Assembly (NCBI RefSeq): GCF_900177675.1
Contig: NZ_FXWM01000001.1
Location: 815,001-879,000, forward strand
DNA from: Bacillus sp. OV166
GTDB lineage: Bacteria; Bacillota; Bacilli; Bacillales; Cytobacillaceae
Length of the DNA stretch: 64,000 bases
Direction: 5' to 3'
Each line of letters begins with the position of its first letter. Position 1 is the first letter of the stretch. Shown piece after piece: positions 18,795-26,891 of this stretch. Below the pieces are notes generated by a model that saw nothing but the letters and a program-made list of their open reading frames with translations, was not told where the DNA came from and made no database searches. A program made the position numbers and the translations under genes.

Positions 18795-19135
18795 TGGCAA
18801 GCAAAGGAAGTGCATAGTGCCCGTGAGGCTGGAAAAAAGGTTTCGACGGTAACCATAGGAAGCGTATGATGCCCTTGAGGCTGGAAAAAAAGGTCCGAAG
18901 GTAACCATAGGAAGTGTATGATGCCTGTGAGGCTGGAAAAAAGGTTTCGACGGTAACCATAGCAAGCGTATGATGCCCGTGAGGCTGGAAAAAAGGGTTC
19001 GATGGTAACCATAGGAAGAGTTTGGTGCCCGTGAGGCTGGAAAAAAAGGTCCGAAGAAGGTAACCATAGGAAGGGTATGATGCCCGTGAGGTCGGAAAAA
19101 AGGTTCAACGGTAACCATAGGAAGCGTATGATGAT
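18795..19135. repeat. 52-bp minisatellite (about 7 units)
   Basis: Unit boundaries at GTAACCATAGGAAG give copies at 18849-18900, 18901-18952, 18953-19004 (52 bp each), 19005-19059 (55 bp) and 19060-19110 (51 bp), with a diverged first copy from 18795 and a partial one to 19135. The most conserved part is GTGAGGCTGGAAAAAAGG. Unit lengths of 51, 52 and 55 bp would shift frame, so the overlapping minus-strand ORFs are unlikely to be genes. Confidence 0.9.
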
Positions 19136-19351
19136 ACAGTAGTTATCTGGATCTACAATCGCAAACTCTTTCCATGGTCCTGAATCATGGTCAATCCAAG
19201 GATCGATGACAATTTTTGCTCTTTTCTCCTTTATCTCAGCATAAAGTACATCAAGTGCAAGCCAATTTTCAACATAACAATAACTATCATACGCAGCCTG
19301 CTTATCACCTTTTGCAGGCTTGTTTGGGCATACATCCTCTGGCGAATTTGC
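19133..19351 (-). pseudogene. VOC (glyoxalase/bleomycin-resistance fold) gene remnant
   Basis: On the minus strand one frame reads ALDVLYAEIKEKRAKIVIDP followed by PWKEFAIVDPDNYCI, the typical second half of a VOC-superfamily domain. Upstream the frame hits a stop at 19352-19354, and there is no start codon with a ribosome binding site. The C-terminal end runs directly into the minisatellite. The gene has therefore lost its beginning and probably its last residues. Identification rests on the EIKEK...KI.IDP and W.EFAI.DPD patterns. Confidence 0.55.
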
Positions 19352-19416
19352 CTAGTGGGTATGGGAAAGTCGACTGTGTATTTTGCTGAGTTTTTGATAT
19401 TATTAAATCGTTAATG

Positions 19417-19445
19417 AGCCCAGTCGGAGGACTGGGCTTTATTTG
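19417..19445 (+). terminator. Intrinsic terminator without an evident upstream gene
   Basis: AGCCCAGTC 19417-19425 pairs with GACTGGGCT 19430-19438, followed by TTATTTG. The plus-strand frame ending at 19414 runs antisense to the VOC remnant, so the terminator probably belonged to a lost gene. Confidence 0.65.
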
Positions 19446-19524
19446 TCTAGAAATAGTCTTTCATTTGGACATTAAAAAATATTCCAAACCTTATTAACAG
19501 AATAATTTATCGATTCTACGAATT

Positions 19525-19559
19525 AATTGTTAACCTTTTTGTGATTTTAGTTTACAATT
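19525..19559 (+). promoter_or_regulatory. BirA operator overlapping the bioB promoter
   Basis: AATTGTTAACC (19525-19535) and GTTTACAATT (19550-19559) form the spaced inverted repeat recognised by the Gram-positive biotin repressor BirA. TACAAT at 19553-19558 can serve as the -10 box, so bound BirA would block transcription when biotin is plentiful. Confidence 0.8.
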
Positions 19560-19639
19560 AAGGTGACATAGGTTGGAACTATGGATAGTGGGTATTTATC
19601 GGTTGGATACGGTAAATGAAATAAAATGGAGGGATAAAG

Positions 19640-20638
19640 ATGAGTAAATGGATGGAACTTGCAGATCGTGTGTTAGATGGGGTGGAAGTAACAAATCAGG
19701 AGGCCCTTTCTATTTTAGATTGTCCTGATGATGACGTACTTTTACTAATGCATGCTGCTTTTCAAATTAGAAAGCGCTATTATGGGAAAAAAGTAAAGCT
19801 TAATATGATCATGAATGCGAAATCTGGACTCTGTCCGGAAAATTGTGGCTATTGCTCTCAATCTTCGATTTCGACAGCACCGATTAATTCTTACAGAATG
19901 GTAGATAAGGATACTATACTTGAAGGAGCAAAACGTGCACATGATTTAAATATAGGGACGTACTGTATTGTGGCTAGTGGTAGAGGGCCATCTAATAAAG
20001 ATGTAGATCACGTGGTGGACGCAGTTAAAGAAATAAAGACAACATATGGATTGAAAGTTTGTGCCTGTCTAGGGCTGTTAAAACCTGAGCAAGCAAAGCG
20101 ACTGAAAGAAGCCGGGGTAGATCGTTACAATCACAATATCAATACATCTGCGAGCAATCATGCAAACATCACAACTTCACATACATACGATGATCGAATC
20201 ACTACGGTGGAAACGGTAAAAGAATACGGAATGTCCCCATGTTCAGGTGTTATTGTAGGGATGAAAGAGACCAAGCAGGATGTAGTCGATATGGCTCACA
20301 GCTTAAAAGCTCTTGATGCGGATTCAATTCCCGTTAATTTCTTACATGCGATTGATGGTACTCCGTTAGAAGGAGTAAAAGAATTGAACCCACTTTATTG
20401 TTTAAAGGTTTTGGCGTTATTTCGTTTTATCAATCCAACAAAGGAAATTCGAATATCAGGTGGACGAGAAGTCAACCTTCGTTCACTCCAAGCATTGGGT
20501 TTATATGCAGCCAATTCCATCTTTGTCGGTGATTACTTAACAACTGCTGGACAAGCTGAAACGGAAGATCACAAAATGTTACTTGATTTAGGATTTGAAG
20601 TAGAATCCGTAGAAGAAATGAAAGCTAGCCTTAGCTAG
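19640..20638 (+). CDS. bioB: Biotin synthase
   Basis: 332 residues with GGAGGG 8 nt before the ATG. BioB inserts sulfur into dethiobiotin, the last step of biotin synthesis. The radical-SAM motif CPENCGYC (Cys65, Cys69, Cys72) binds the 4Fe-4S cluster, and further conserved stretches are YCIVASGRGP, YNHNINTS, SGVIVGM and ISGGREVNLR, which includes the Arg that ligates the 2Fe-2S cluster. The length is normal. It stands alone here, without bioADF, under a BirA operator and ahead of its own terminator. The strain may therefore take up or make dethiobiotin from genes elsewhere. Confidence 0.95.
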   Translation: MSKWMELADRVLDGVEVTNQEALSILDCPDDDVLLLMHAAFQIRKRYYGKKVKLNMIMNAKSGLCPENCGYCSQSSISTAPINSYRMVDKDTILEGAKRAHDLNIGTYCIVASGRGPSNKDVDHVVDAVKEIKTTYGLKVCACLGLLKPEQAKRLKEAGVDRYNHNINTSASNHANITTSHTYDDRITTVETVKEYGMSPCSGVIVGMKETKQDVVDMAHSLKALDADSIPVNFLHAIDGTPLEGVKELNPLYCLKVLALFRFINPTKEIRISGGREVNLRSLQALGLYAANSIFVGDYLTTAGQAETEDHKMLLDLGFEVESVEEMKASLS

Positions 20639-20666
20639 AGGATTTATTGTAATAGCAAATCAAAGC

Positions 20667-20705
20667 AAGAGACACCCAGACCGAAGTCATTAGGTGTCTC
20701 TTTTC
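20667..20705 (+). terminator. Terminator after bioB
   Basis: AAGAGACACC 20667-20676 pairs with GGTGTCTCTT 20693-20702, followed by a T run. Confidence 0.8.
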
Positions 20706-20722
20706 TGTTTTAAGTGCATCCT

Positions 20723-21556
20723 TTATAACCATCCGCCAATTTCTAAGATCGACAGACCAATCTCAACAACAATAAGAGTTACGATGATCCATTCCACGAA
20801 TAGTCCACGAATCGAATGGCTGATGGTGGAAAAACCATCCATGATGTTATATAAAATGTCCGTTTTGCTTTTCAAAATTTTATAGCGATCATTCAACTCA
20901 AAAAACTCGACCATTTTGTCATAAAATTCGCTGGCCGTGCTGCTTGTCCATGTAATATCAGGCTTATCCAAAATCATGATATAGGCAAGCGTATTATACT
21001 CATGACGGACGATTTTTGCAGTGGTCCTCGCCAGTTCCTTGTTGCCGATTCTCAGTTTTCCTTTCTCTAGCCTGTCGATCATAGTTTCGAGTTTGTCGTG
21101 GATTTTCCCGAGTTGTTCCTCTGTTTTCTCGAGTGCCACTGATTTGGCGATTACTGTAGAAATCAATTCAGGATAAAAATCCTCATATTCTGGCACGACC
21201 ACATATTCGTCAGTCAATTCAATATTCTCCGTTTCACAGATATGAAGGCAGTAATCGTCGCTATATCTGTCGGCATGTTCAATTTCGAAGTCTGGCTCGA
21301 AGGAATGGATGAAATGCAATAATCCCTTTATTTCATCTTCGTGAGTGTGATTAGTGAAGACAATGCTGCCAAACGAAAAAACCAGTACCATTTGCGAATC
21401 ATCTACATTTTGATGGAGGATCGATTCTAGAATATCGCCTTTCAGGATTAGTGGCTGTTCCCAAGTGAATTTCTTGGGAATACCGCAATGGATGGCAATT
21501 TTATTCAAGTCAATTTCATGGGTAATGGCAAATGCTTTAAAGGTAATTTCTTTCAC
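20723..21556 (-). CDS. RMD1/YagE family (DUF155) membrane-anchored protein
   Basis: 277 residues from GTG 21556, which has GGAAAGGTGATC upstream; the open frame reaches 21673 but with no better start. The family is found in bacteria and, as Rmd1/Sif proteins, in yeast and plants, where members act at membranes in mitochondrial or plastid gene expression or meiosis. The bacterial role is unknown. Visible are a central conserved stretch (VFSFGSIVFTN), an acidic region, a helical coiled-coil-like part (VALEKTEEQLGKIHDKLETMIDRLEKG) and one C-terminal transmembrane helix (VEWIIVTLIVVEIGLSILEI), so it is probably anchored facing the cytoplasm. A 41-bp piece of it is duplicated downstream of the ger operon. 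Confidence 0.8.
   Translation of the reverse strand: MKEITFKAFAITHEIDLNKIAIHCGIPKKFTWEQPLILKGDILESILHQNVDDSQMVLVFSFGSIVFTNHTHEDEIKGLLHFIHSFEPDFEIEHADRYSDDYCLHICETENIELTDEYVVVPEYEDFYPELISTVIAKSVALEKTEEQLGKIHDKLETMIDRLEKGKLRIGNKELARTTAKIVRHEYNTLAYIMILDKPDITWTSSTASEFYDKMVEFFELNDRYKILKSKTDILYNIMDGFSTISHSIRGLFVEWIIVTLIVVEIGLSILEIGGWL
21230..21270. repeat. 41-bp direct repeat, left copy (inside the RMD1/YagE gene)
   Basis: It matches 25830-25870 at 39 of 41 positions in the same orientation, bracketing the germination operon. Confidence 0.85.
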
Positions 21557-21805
21557 TTTGATCACCTTTCCAGTGAATTGTCCTTGTCCTTCTTTCGATT
21601 TTATTCTATTATACTCAAAAACATGCTTGAACAGTTCTACCGTTATAAAAAACGGATTTAAATAGTGAACCACTTAATTAGCGGATTCAAATTTAGTGAA
21701 AATTTTCTAGATATAATAAAATAATATTCCATCTTAGGTTCGGCCAATGTGCATATTAACTCCTATAATTGGAAAAATATACATAGTTAAATAAAGGGGG
21801 TCCTG

Positions 21806-23392
21806 ATGATGGTTCGGTTCCGCAAACGAATTAAGTTACACGAATTGAAAAAGATGACCTCACTGCCTTCTGAAGATGAAAATATCGAACCGGTCAGTTC
21901 GGATCTTTCAAAAAACGAGCAAATTTTAAAAGAAATGTTTCAAAATTGCTCTGATTTTGTTATTCGCCCTATTTATATAACTGGAAAACCTAAAATACTT
22001 CTAATTTATTTAGATGGGTTAACGGACACAAAAACACTTGAAAATGTCCTATTAAAACCGATGTTGTTTGAGGGACTACCGAGCGGGCTAGGTGAAATTC
22101 GTACGATTGGGCAAGTAATCGAGGAGCAGCTGATTGCAATCACACCAATTAAAACTGTTTCACAGATAAACGAATTGGTTAATGGGGTCTTAAAGGCGGA
22201 TGTCGGTATTTTAATTGAAGGGCAGACAGACGCTTTACTTGCCAGTTTGGCTGGATTTGAAAAGCGGAATGTGGAAGAGCCCACGGCAGAAATCACCATA
22301 CGCGGTCCGAGAGATGGGTTTACCGAATCAATACGGACAAATACCACCCTTCTACGCAGAAGAATCCGCAGCACAAGACTGAAATTCGAGCCACTCTCGA
22401 TTGGTGAGCTTTCTCAAACCGATGTTGTGATTGCTTATATAGAGGGAATTGCTCTTGATTCTCTTTTGGTAGAGGTTCGTAAGCGGTTAGGTCGCATCCA
22501 AATTGACGCTATACTAGAATCAGAATATATCGAAGAGTTTATTGAGGACATGCCGTATTCCCCGTTCCCGCAAATTCAAAATACCGAAAGGCCCGATATT
22601 GTCATTGCCAACCTGCTGGAAGGAAAGGTGGCGATGATCGTCGATAACACTCCCTTTGCCCTCATAGTCCCAATGACATTTTGGGATGGAATGCAGGCGG
22701 TTGAAGATTACTATGAACGGCCTATCTATACCAGCTTCATTCGACTTGTTCGTTATGTTTTGTTTAATATGGCCCTCTTTTTACCATCTATCTATGTCGC
22801 CCTGACAACCTATCATCCAAAACTTATTCCAACTAAACTTCTTATTAGTGTAGCGGCCGCCAGGGAAGGTGTCCCGTTTCCTACTATCATTGAAGCATTT
22901 ATCATGGAATTTGTGTTTGAAGGACTAAGGGAAGCAGGAATTAGACTGCCCAAAGCGGTCGGTTCAGCCGTCAGTATTGTCGGGGCACTTGTCGTCGGCC
23001 AGGCTGCTGTACAAGCAGGCATCGTTTCTGCTCCGACGGTCATTGTGGTGGCCACAACTGGAATTGCCTCGTTTGCGATTCCGCGTTACAATCTGGGAAC
23101 TGCACTCCGGCTTATAAGGTTCGCCATGCTGATATTAGCGGGAATCTTTGGTTTTTACGGTATTACCCTAGGTTTTATTACGCTGACGATCCATCTTGTC
23201 AATCTGCGTTCTTTTGGGGTTCCGTATTTTACTCCGGTAGCTCCGCAGATTCCCCGCGATTTAAAGGATGTATTAGTTCGGTCACCAAGATGGGCTTTAC
23301 AGACTGGGCCAATCTTTACTTTTGGCAAGGATAAACAGCGGGTACCTCCAGGACAAAAGCCAGATCCCCAAAAAGGAGGAAGAGACGATTGA
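21806..23392 (+). CDS. GerA-family spore germinant receptor, A subunit
   Basis: 528 residues, ATG 21806 after AAAGGGGG. A hydrophilic N-terminal domain of about 300 residues (beginning SEDENIEPVSSDLSKNEQILKEMFQNCSDFVIRPI) is followed by membrane segments from about 310, including the conserved YTSFIRLVRYVLFNMALFLPSIYVALTTYHPKLIP and AAREGVPFP. These are hallmarks of GerAA, GerBA and GerKA. The A subunit forms part of the inner-membrane receptor, thought to oligomerise into an ion channel, that triggers germination when B senses nutrients. It is the first gene of an A-C-B operon with overlapping junctions. The germinant cannot be predicted. Confidence 0.93.
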   Translation: MMVRFRKRIKLHELKKMTSLPSEDENIEPVSSDLSKNEQILKEMFQNCSDFVIRPIYITGKPKILLIYLDGLTDTKTLENVLLKPMLFEGLPSGLGEIRTIGQVIEEQLIAITPIKTVSQINELVNGVLKADVGILIEGQTDALLASLAGFEKRNVEEPTAEITIRGPRDGFTESIRTNTTLLRRRIRSTRLKFEPLSIGELSQTDVVIAYIEGIALDSLLVEVRKRLGRIQIDAILESEYIEEFIEDMPYSPFPQIQNTERPDIVIANLLEGKVAMIVDNTPFALIVPMTFWDGMQAVEDYYERPIYTSFIRLVRYVLFNMALFLPSIYVALTTYHPKLIPTKLLISVAAAREGVPFPTIIEAFIMEFVFEGLREAGIRLPKAVGSAVSIVGALVVGQAAVQAGIVSAPTVIVVATTGIASFAIPRYNLGTALRLIRFAMLILAGIFGFYGITLGFITLTIHLVNLRSFGVPYFTPVAPQIPRDLKDVLVRSPRWALQTGPIFTFGKDKQRVPPGQKPDPQKGGRDD

Positions 23393-24588
23393 AGAAGATC
23401 ATTCTTCGTTTAGGAGTATGTTTGTCTGTCCTTTTTATCTCTGGTTGCTGGGATCGCAAGGAATTAAATGAACTGGCCATTTGGATTGGTTCAGGTTGGG
23501 ATGTTGCCAATAATGACGGCGTAGAATTCAGCGGACAAATTGTTATTCCCTCCAACATTCAGACCCAAGGCGGCGGTGGAGGAACGATGCAAAAGGGCTT
23601 TTTTACAATATCCGCGAGCGGAAAAAATCTAAGCGACGCCTTGCAAAACATACAGACAAAACTACCCAGGGAGGCGTTTTCTGGACAGCGGCGCGTTATT
23701 ATATTTGGGGAACAATTTGCTAGACGGGGACTTAAGAGAGAACTCGACAACACACAACGGCGTGCTGAGGTTAGTTTGCGGACGGATGTCTTTGTGATCA
23801 AAGGGGCGACAGCAAAGAAAGCTCTTTCAGTATCCAATCCATTAGAAAAACCACCTATTACTGCCACATTAGGTGAACATGAACTAAGTGGCGGCAGAGG
23901 GAACACGGCTTATTTAGATCTCCTCATAGCCGCTACCAGTGACGGTTTACGCCCTTCTATTCCTGTTCTTGAATTTAGCAGTTCTCAAGATGGGGGAAAA
24001 AAAGGGAAATCAGATTCAGCTAATCCTCCGCTACTTCGGATCGCTGGTGTTGCTATATTTGATAAAAACCTTAAAATGCAAGGAATTTTGAATATGGAAG
24101 AAAACAGACATATGCTTTGGGTAATGGGAATCCTAAAAAATTTGACAATTGCTGTTAATAAAAAGGATATCAATGCCAGCCTTACCTTAAACAAACTCAG
24201 CAGTAAAATCGAACCACATATAAGTAAAAATCAGCAGATTACATTCACTGTCACCTTAAAAGGTGAAGGATCCCTGAAGGAAAATAATTCAGGTTTGGAC
24301 GTTCAGTACCTAAATAATCTTAAACGGCTAGAAAAGGAATTTGAAAAAATTTCTCAAAAACAAGTTCAACAAACGGTTACAAAAGTCCAAAAGAAATACG
24401 GCCTTGATATCTTTGGATTGGGTGAAGTGATCCACCGAAAGAAACCAAACCAGTGGAAATCCCTGAAGTATGATTGGGACAAGAAATTTTCAGAGGCGGA
24501 CATTATAGTCAAGACAGATATAAAGATCAAGGAGCTTGGAATGGATGGACCCTCATTATTGTTTAAAGAAAGTGAGATAAAAAAATGA
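23389..24588 (+). CDS. Ger(x)C family germinant-receptor lipoprotein, C subunit
   Basis: 399 residues from TTG 23389, which overlaps the A-subunit stop and follows AAAAGGAGGA. The signal peptide ends in the lipobox ISGCWDRKELNELAIW, with lipidation at the Cys near residue 20; the CWDRKEL sequence is diagnostic of GerC proteins. The rest folds into the three GerC domains, with ISASGKNLSDALQNIQTKLPREAFSGQRRVIIFGE in domain 1. It sits on the outer face of the spore inner membrane as the third receptor component. It is followed directly by the B subunit with a 4-nt overlap. Confidence 0.93.
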   Translation: MKKIILRLGVCLSVLFISGCWDRKELNELAIWIGSGWDVANNDGVEFSGQIVIPSNIQTQGGGGGTMQKGFFTISASGKNLSDALQNIQTKLPREAFSGQRRVIIFGEQFARRGLKRELDNTQRRAEVSLRTDVFVIKGATAKKALSVSNPLEKPPITATLGEHELSGGRGNTAYLDLLIAATSDGLRPSIPVLEFSSSQDGGKKGKSDSANPPLLRIAGVAIFDKNLKMQGILNMEENRHMLWVMGILKNLTIAVNKKDINASLTLNKLSSKIEPHISKNQQITFTVTLKGEGSLKENNSGLDVQYLNNLKRLEKEFEKISQKQVQQTVTKVQKKYGLDIFGLGEVIHRKKPNQWKSLKYDWDKKFSEADIIVKTDIKIKELGMDGPSLLFKESEIKK

Positions 24589-25676
24589 AACTTTCAGGGC
24601 TGCAAATATTTTGGTTGATGTTCACTTTCGAAACGGGAAATATGATCCTGCTTACTCTTTCCCCAACCTTTCAAGAGGCTAAACAAGATGCTTGGATTTC
24701 CTATGGCCTTGCCGGCATTTCGGGGATGCTGATTGTTTATGTTTCATCAAAGGCAGCCCTGCTGTATCCCGGTAAGACACTTATTGAATACAGTAAGCAA
24801 ATTTTGGGAAAGTGGCTCGGAATGCTCATTGTGATTGTCTATCTTATTCAATGGTATTCCGTAATCGGGGATATCTTAAGAGATTTTGCCGAATTTACGA
24901 TTACCATCCTTCTTCCCACCACACCATTGTGGGTATTGGTTTTAACAATGCTGTTGTTACTGATTTATATAACTTACAGCGGTGGAATTGAAGGAATTGG
25001 TCGATGCAGCGAAGTGTTTGGTCCCATCATCCTTCTATCCGTGTTTATTTTGTTGATTTTATCCGTGTCAATTTTCAATTACAAGAATTTTCTTCCTGTT
25101 TTTTCAGATACCGGCTTCGTGCCGATTCTTAAAGGGACCCTATATCCGCTGTCCTTTTTGGGGGAGTCTGTGATGATGTTGATGCTGCTCTCATTTATGG
25201 ATCACCCGAACAAGGGTCCAAAAAGAGCGGTTTGGGGAATTGCCGCAGCCTCCTGTGTAGTTAGTACCGTCGCTATTTCGGTATTGCTGATTTTGGGTCC
25301 CGAGATTGCATCAAAGCTGCGTCACCCTGCTTTTGACACCGTCAGCTATGTTACCGTCATGGATTTTATTCAAAACTTAGAAATCCTGGCGGTTCTAGTC
25401 TGGATCCTTAGTATTTTTATTAAGTTATCGCTTTACTTCTTTTTAGCCACTTATGGAACAGCACAATTGTTCCATATAAAAAACTGGCAGAAATTAACCT
25501 GGGTTACAGGGGCGTTCTTTTTCGTTTTAGCCGTCTTCTTTCCAAACCCTACATACACCTTCATCTATTTGAAAACGTATTGGATCTATTTTGCCCTACC
25601 TGTTAATATGGTGGGAATCCCACTTTTACTATGGTTTGTTGGAAGCTTACGCAAAAAAATTCAGGCAAATCATTAA
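24585..25676 (+). CDS. GerAB/ArcD/ProY family germinant-receptor permease, B subunit
   Basis: 363 residues starting at an ATGA overlap with the C subunit. It has about ten hydrophobic segments and the spore-germination-permease layout of the APC superfamily (FWLMFTFETGNMILLTLSPTFQEAKQDAWISY at the start, WYSVIGDILRDFAEFTITILLP in the third segment). The B subunit is the germinant-binding component in the spore inner membrane. With it the operon order is A-C-B, one of the usual arrangements, and all three subunits look intact, so a functional receptor is likely. Confidence 0.93.
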   Translation: MKLSGLQIFWLMFTFETGNMILLTLSPTFQEAKQDAWISYGLAGISGMLIVYVSSKAALLYPGKTLIEYSKQILGKWLGMLIVIVYLIQWYSVIGDILRDFAEFTITILLPTTPLWVLVLTMLLLLIYITYSGGIEGIGRCSEVFGPIILLSVFILLILSVSIFNYKNFLPVFSDTGFVPILKGTLYPLSFLGESVMMLMLLSFMDHPNKGPKRAVWGIAAASCVVSTVAISVLLILGPEIASKLRHPAFDTVSYVTVMDFIQNLEILAVLVWILSIFIKLSLYFFLATYGTAQLFHIKNWQKLTWVTGAFFFVLAVFFPNPTYTFIYLKTYWIYFALPVNMVGIPLLLWFVGSLRKKIQANH

Positions 25677-25934
25677 CACACAAGGGAAAGTCATTGCTGG
25701 TTTTTTGCTTATGAATTATACAAGAAGACACACAGGGGGATAATAAATGGGTGTCTCTTACAATTTAGAGACTGTCAATTATTTAGAGGAATCTAGTAAG
25801 CAAAGTTTGGCTCTCCTGTTATAAGTCCTTCGTTTCACAGATATGAAGTCAGTAATCGTCGGTATATCTGTATTCTAGTTCCAATGGGAATCATATATAT
25901 TTAATAATAGATAGAAAAATAGGGAGGCGAGATC
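25677..25934. other. Intergenic region holding an RMD1/YagE fragment
   Basis: Positions 25830-25870 repeat 21230-21270 with two mismatches. On the minus strand the copy would encode the same peptide (YTDDY, LHICET) but with TGA between the two halves, so it is non-functional. Nothing else is recognisable. Confidence 0.6.
25830..25870. repeat. 41-bp direct repeat, right copy (broken gene fragment)
   Basis: 39 of 41 bases equal 21230-21270. No further similarity extends on either side. Confidence 0.85.
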
Positions 25935-26501
25935 ATGAAACGATTGGCAGTTTATTGCGGTTCAAGTTTCGGTGCTTCTGAGGCTTATCGAGAAGGTGCA
26001 ATTCAATTAGGAAGAGAGTTGGCAAAACGAAACATTACACTAGTATACGGCGGTTCGAGTAACGGCTTGATGGGTGTGGTCGCAGATACGGTATTGACTG
26101 AAGGTGGTTATGCGATTGGTGTGATACCAAGAGTGTTGGAGGAACGTGAAATTTCTCATAAAGGATTAACCGAATTGATTACCGTTGAAACCATGCACGA
26201 GAGAAAAGCAAAAATGGCTGATTTGGCAGATGGATATGTGGTCTTGCCTGGTGGAACCGGTACACTTGAAGAGTTTTTTGAAATGTTCACTTGGGGTCAA
26301 ATTGGTTTGCACCAAAAGCCTTGTGGTCTTCTAAATATTAATCATTATTATGACCCATTAATTAGCCTGTTTGACCATATGATCGAACAAAGATTCCTCC
26401 AAGAGAAATTCCGTTCGATGGCAATTATTGAAGAAACCCCAGACGCATTACTCGATAAATTTTTAGACTATTTACCTCCGACGATCAAATCATATGAATA
26501 G
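25935..26501 (+). CDS. LOG family protein (YvdD-like)
   Basis: 188 residues with GGGAGGCGAG before the ATG. The Rossmann-like LOG fold is shown by YCGSSFGASEAYREGA, LVYGGSSNGLMGVVADT and the family signature PGGTGTLEEFFEMFTWGQIGLH (about 108-130), which binds the phosphoribosyl group of nucleoside monophosphates. LOG enzymes cleave the N-glycosidic bond of nucleotides, releasing the base; in plants this activates cytokinins, while in Bacillus the physiological substrate is uncertain. It is monocistronic, with no functionally related neighbours. Confidence 0.9.
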   Translation: MKRLAVYCGSSFGASEAYREGAIQLGRELAKRNITLVYGGSSNGLMGVVADTVLTEGGYAIGVIPRVLEEREISHKGLTELITVETMHERKAKMADLADGYVVLPGGTGTLEEFFEMFTWGQIGLHQKPCGLLNINHYYDPLISLFDHMIEQRFLQEKFRSMAIIEETPDALLDKFLDYLPPTIKSYE

Positions 26502-26524
26502 GAAATGGAATTTTAGAAACGTGA

Positions 26525-26758
26525 GATTCTATTCTAAGGCTTAGAGAAAACATGAAACTTGATTCTAGAATTTCTGCCCATACATTAAGACATTGTTTTT
26601 CTACTCATTCCTTAGAAGACGGAATCGGTCCTGTGTTTATCCCACAGATGCTTGGGCATAAGAATCTTCAAGCTACATTAGCCTACCAACACATGACTTC
26701 CAAAAGCTTAATGGGAGTCAAAAGTCCTTTAAATTTTAAAGGAGATTGTGCAGTTTGA
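26525..26758 (+). pseudogene. Tyrosine recombinase (integrase) C-terminal fragment
   Basis: The frame encodes ISAHTLRHCFSTHSLEDGI, then IPQMLGHKNLQATLAYQHMT and KSPLNF. This holds the HxLRH box, the GH box and the catalytic Tyr of XerC/D-like and transposon integrases. About 75 residues remain of an expected 280 or more; the N-terminal DNA-binding domain and the first catalytic Arg box are absent. ATG 26552 has no ribosome binding site. A perfect terminator palindrome follows. Confidence 0.75.
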
Positions 26759-26764
26759 TGATTA

Positions 26765-26796
26765 AAAAAGCTGAATGGAATTCCATTCAGCTTTTT
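26765..26796 (+). terminator. Palindromic terminator after the integrase fragment
   Basis: A perfect 16+16 palindrome centred at 26780/26781, with A-rich and T-rich ends, so it can act in both directions. It could also end the GH85 transcript from the other side. Confidence 0.75.
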
Positions 26797-26891
26797 CGCC
26801 TTTTAATTCAGTTCTCGTTGTGTTTTTCATTCATTTTGAATTCTTTGTTAACACTCCTATATCAAATTGGTGTGTTTGCGCATAGATACAA

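Noticed and set aside
18688..19118. Three overlapping minus-strand ORFs of 90-132 codons
   Set aside because: They are generated by the 52-bp repeat array, which is free of stops in all three minus frames; unit lengths of 51, 52 and 55 bp are incompatible with a conserved protein and no ribosome binding site precedes them.
18795..19135. CRISPR array
   Set aside because: The repeats are contiguous without unique spacers, and no cas gene is present.
19187..19414. 75-codon plus-strand ORF ending at a terminator
   Set aside because: It is antisense to the VOC remnant, has no ribosome binding site and no recognisable family; only its last 20 codons could be a gene relic.
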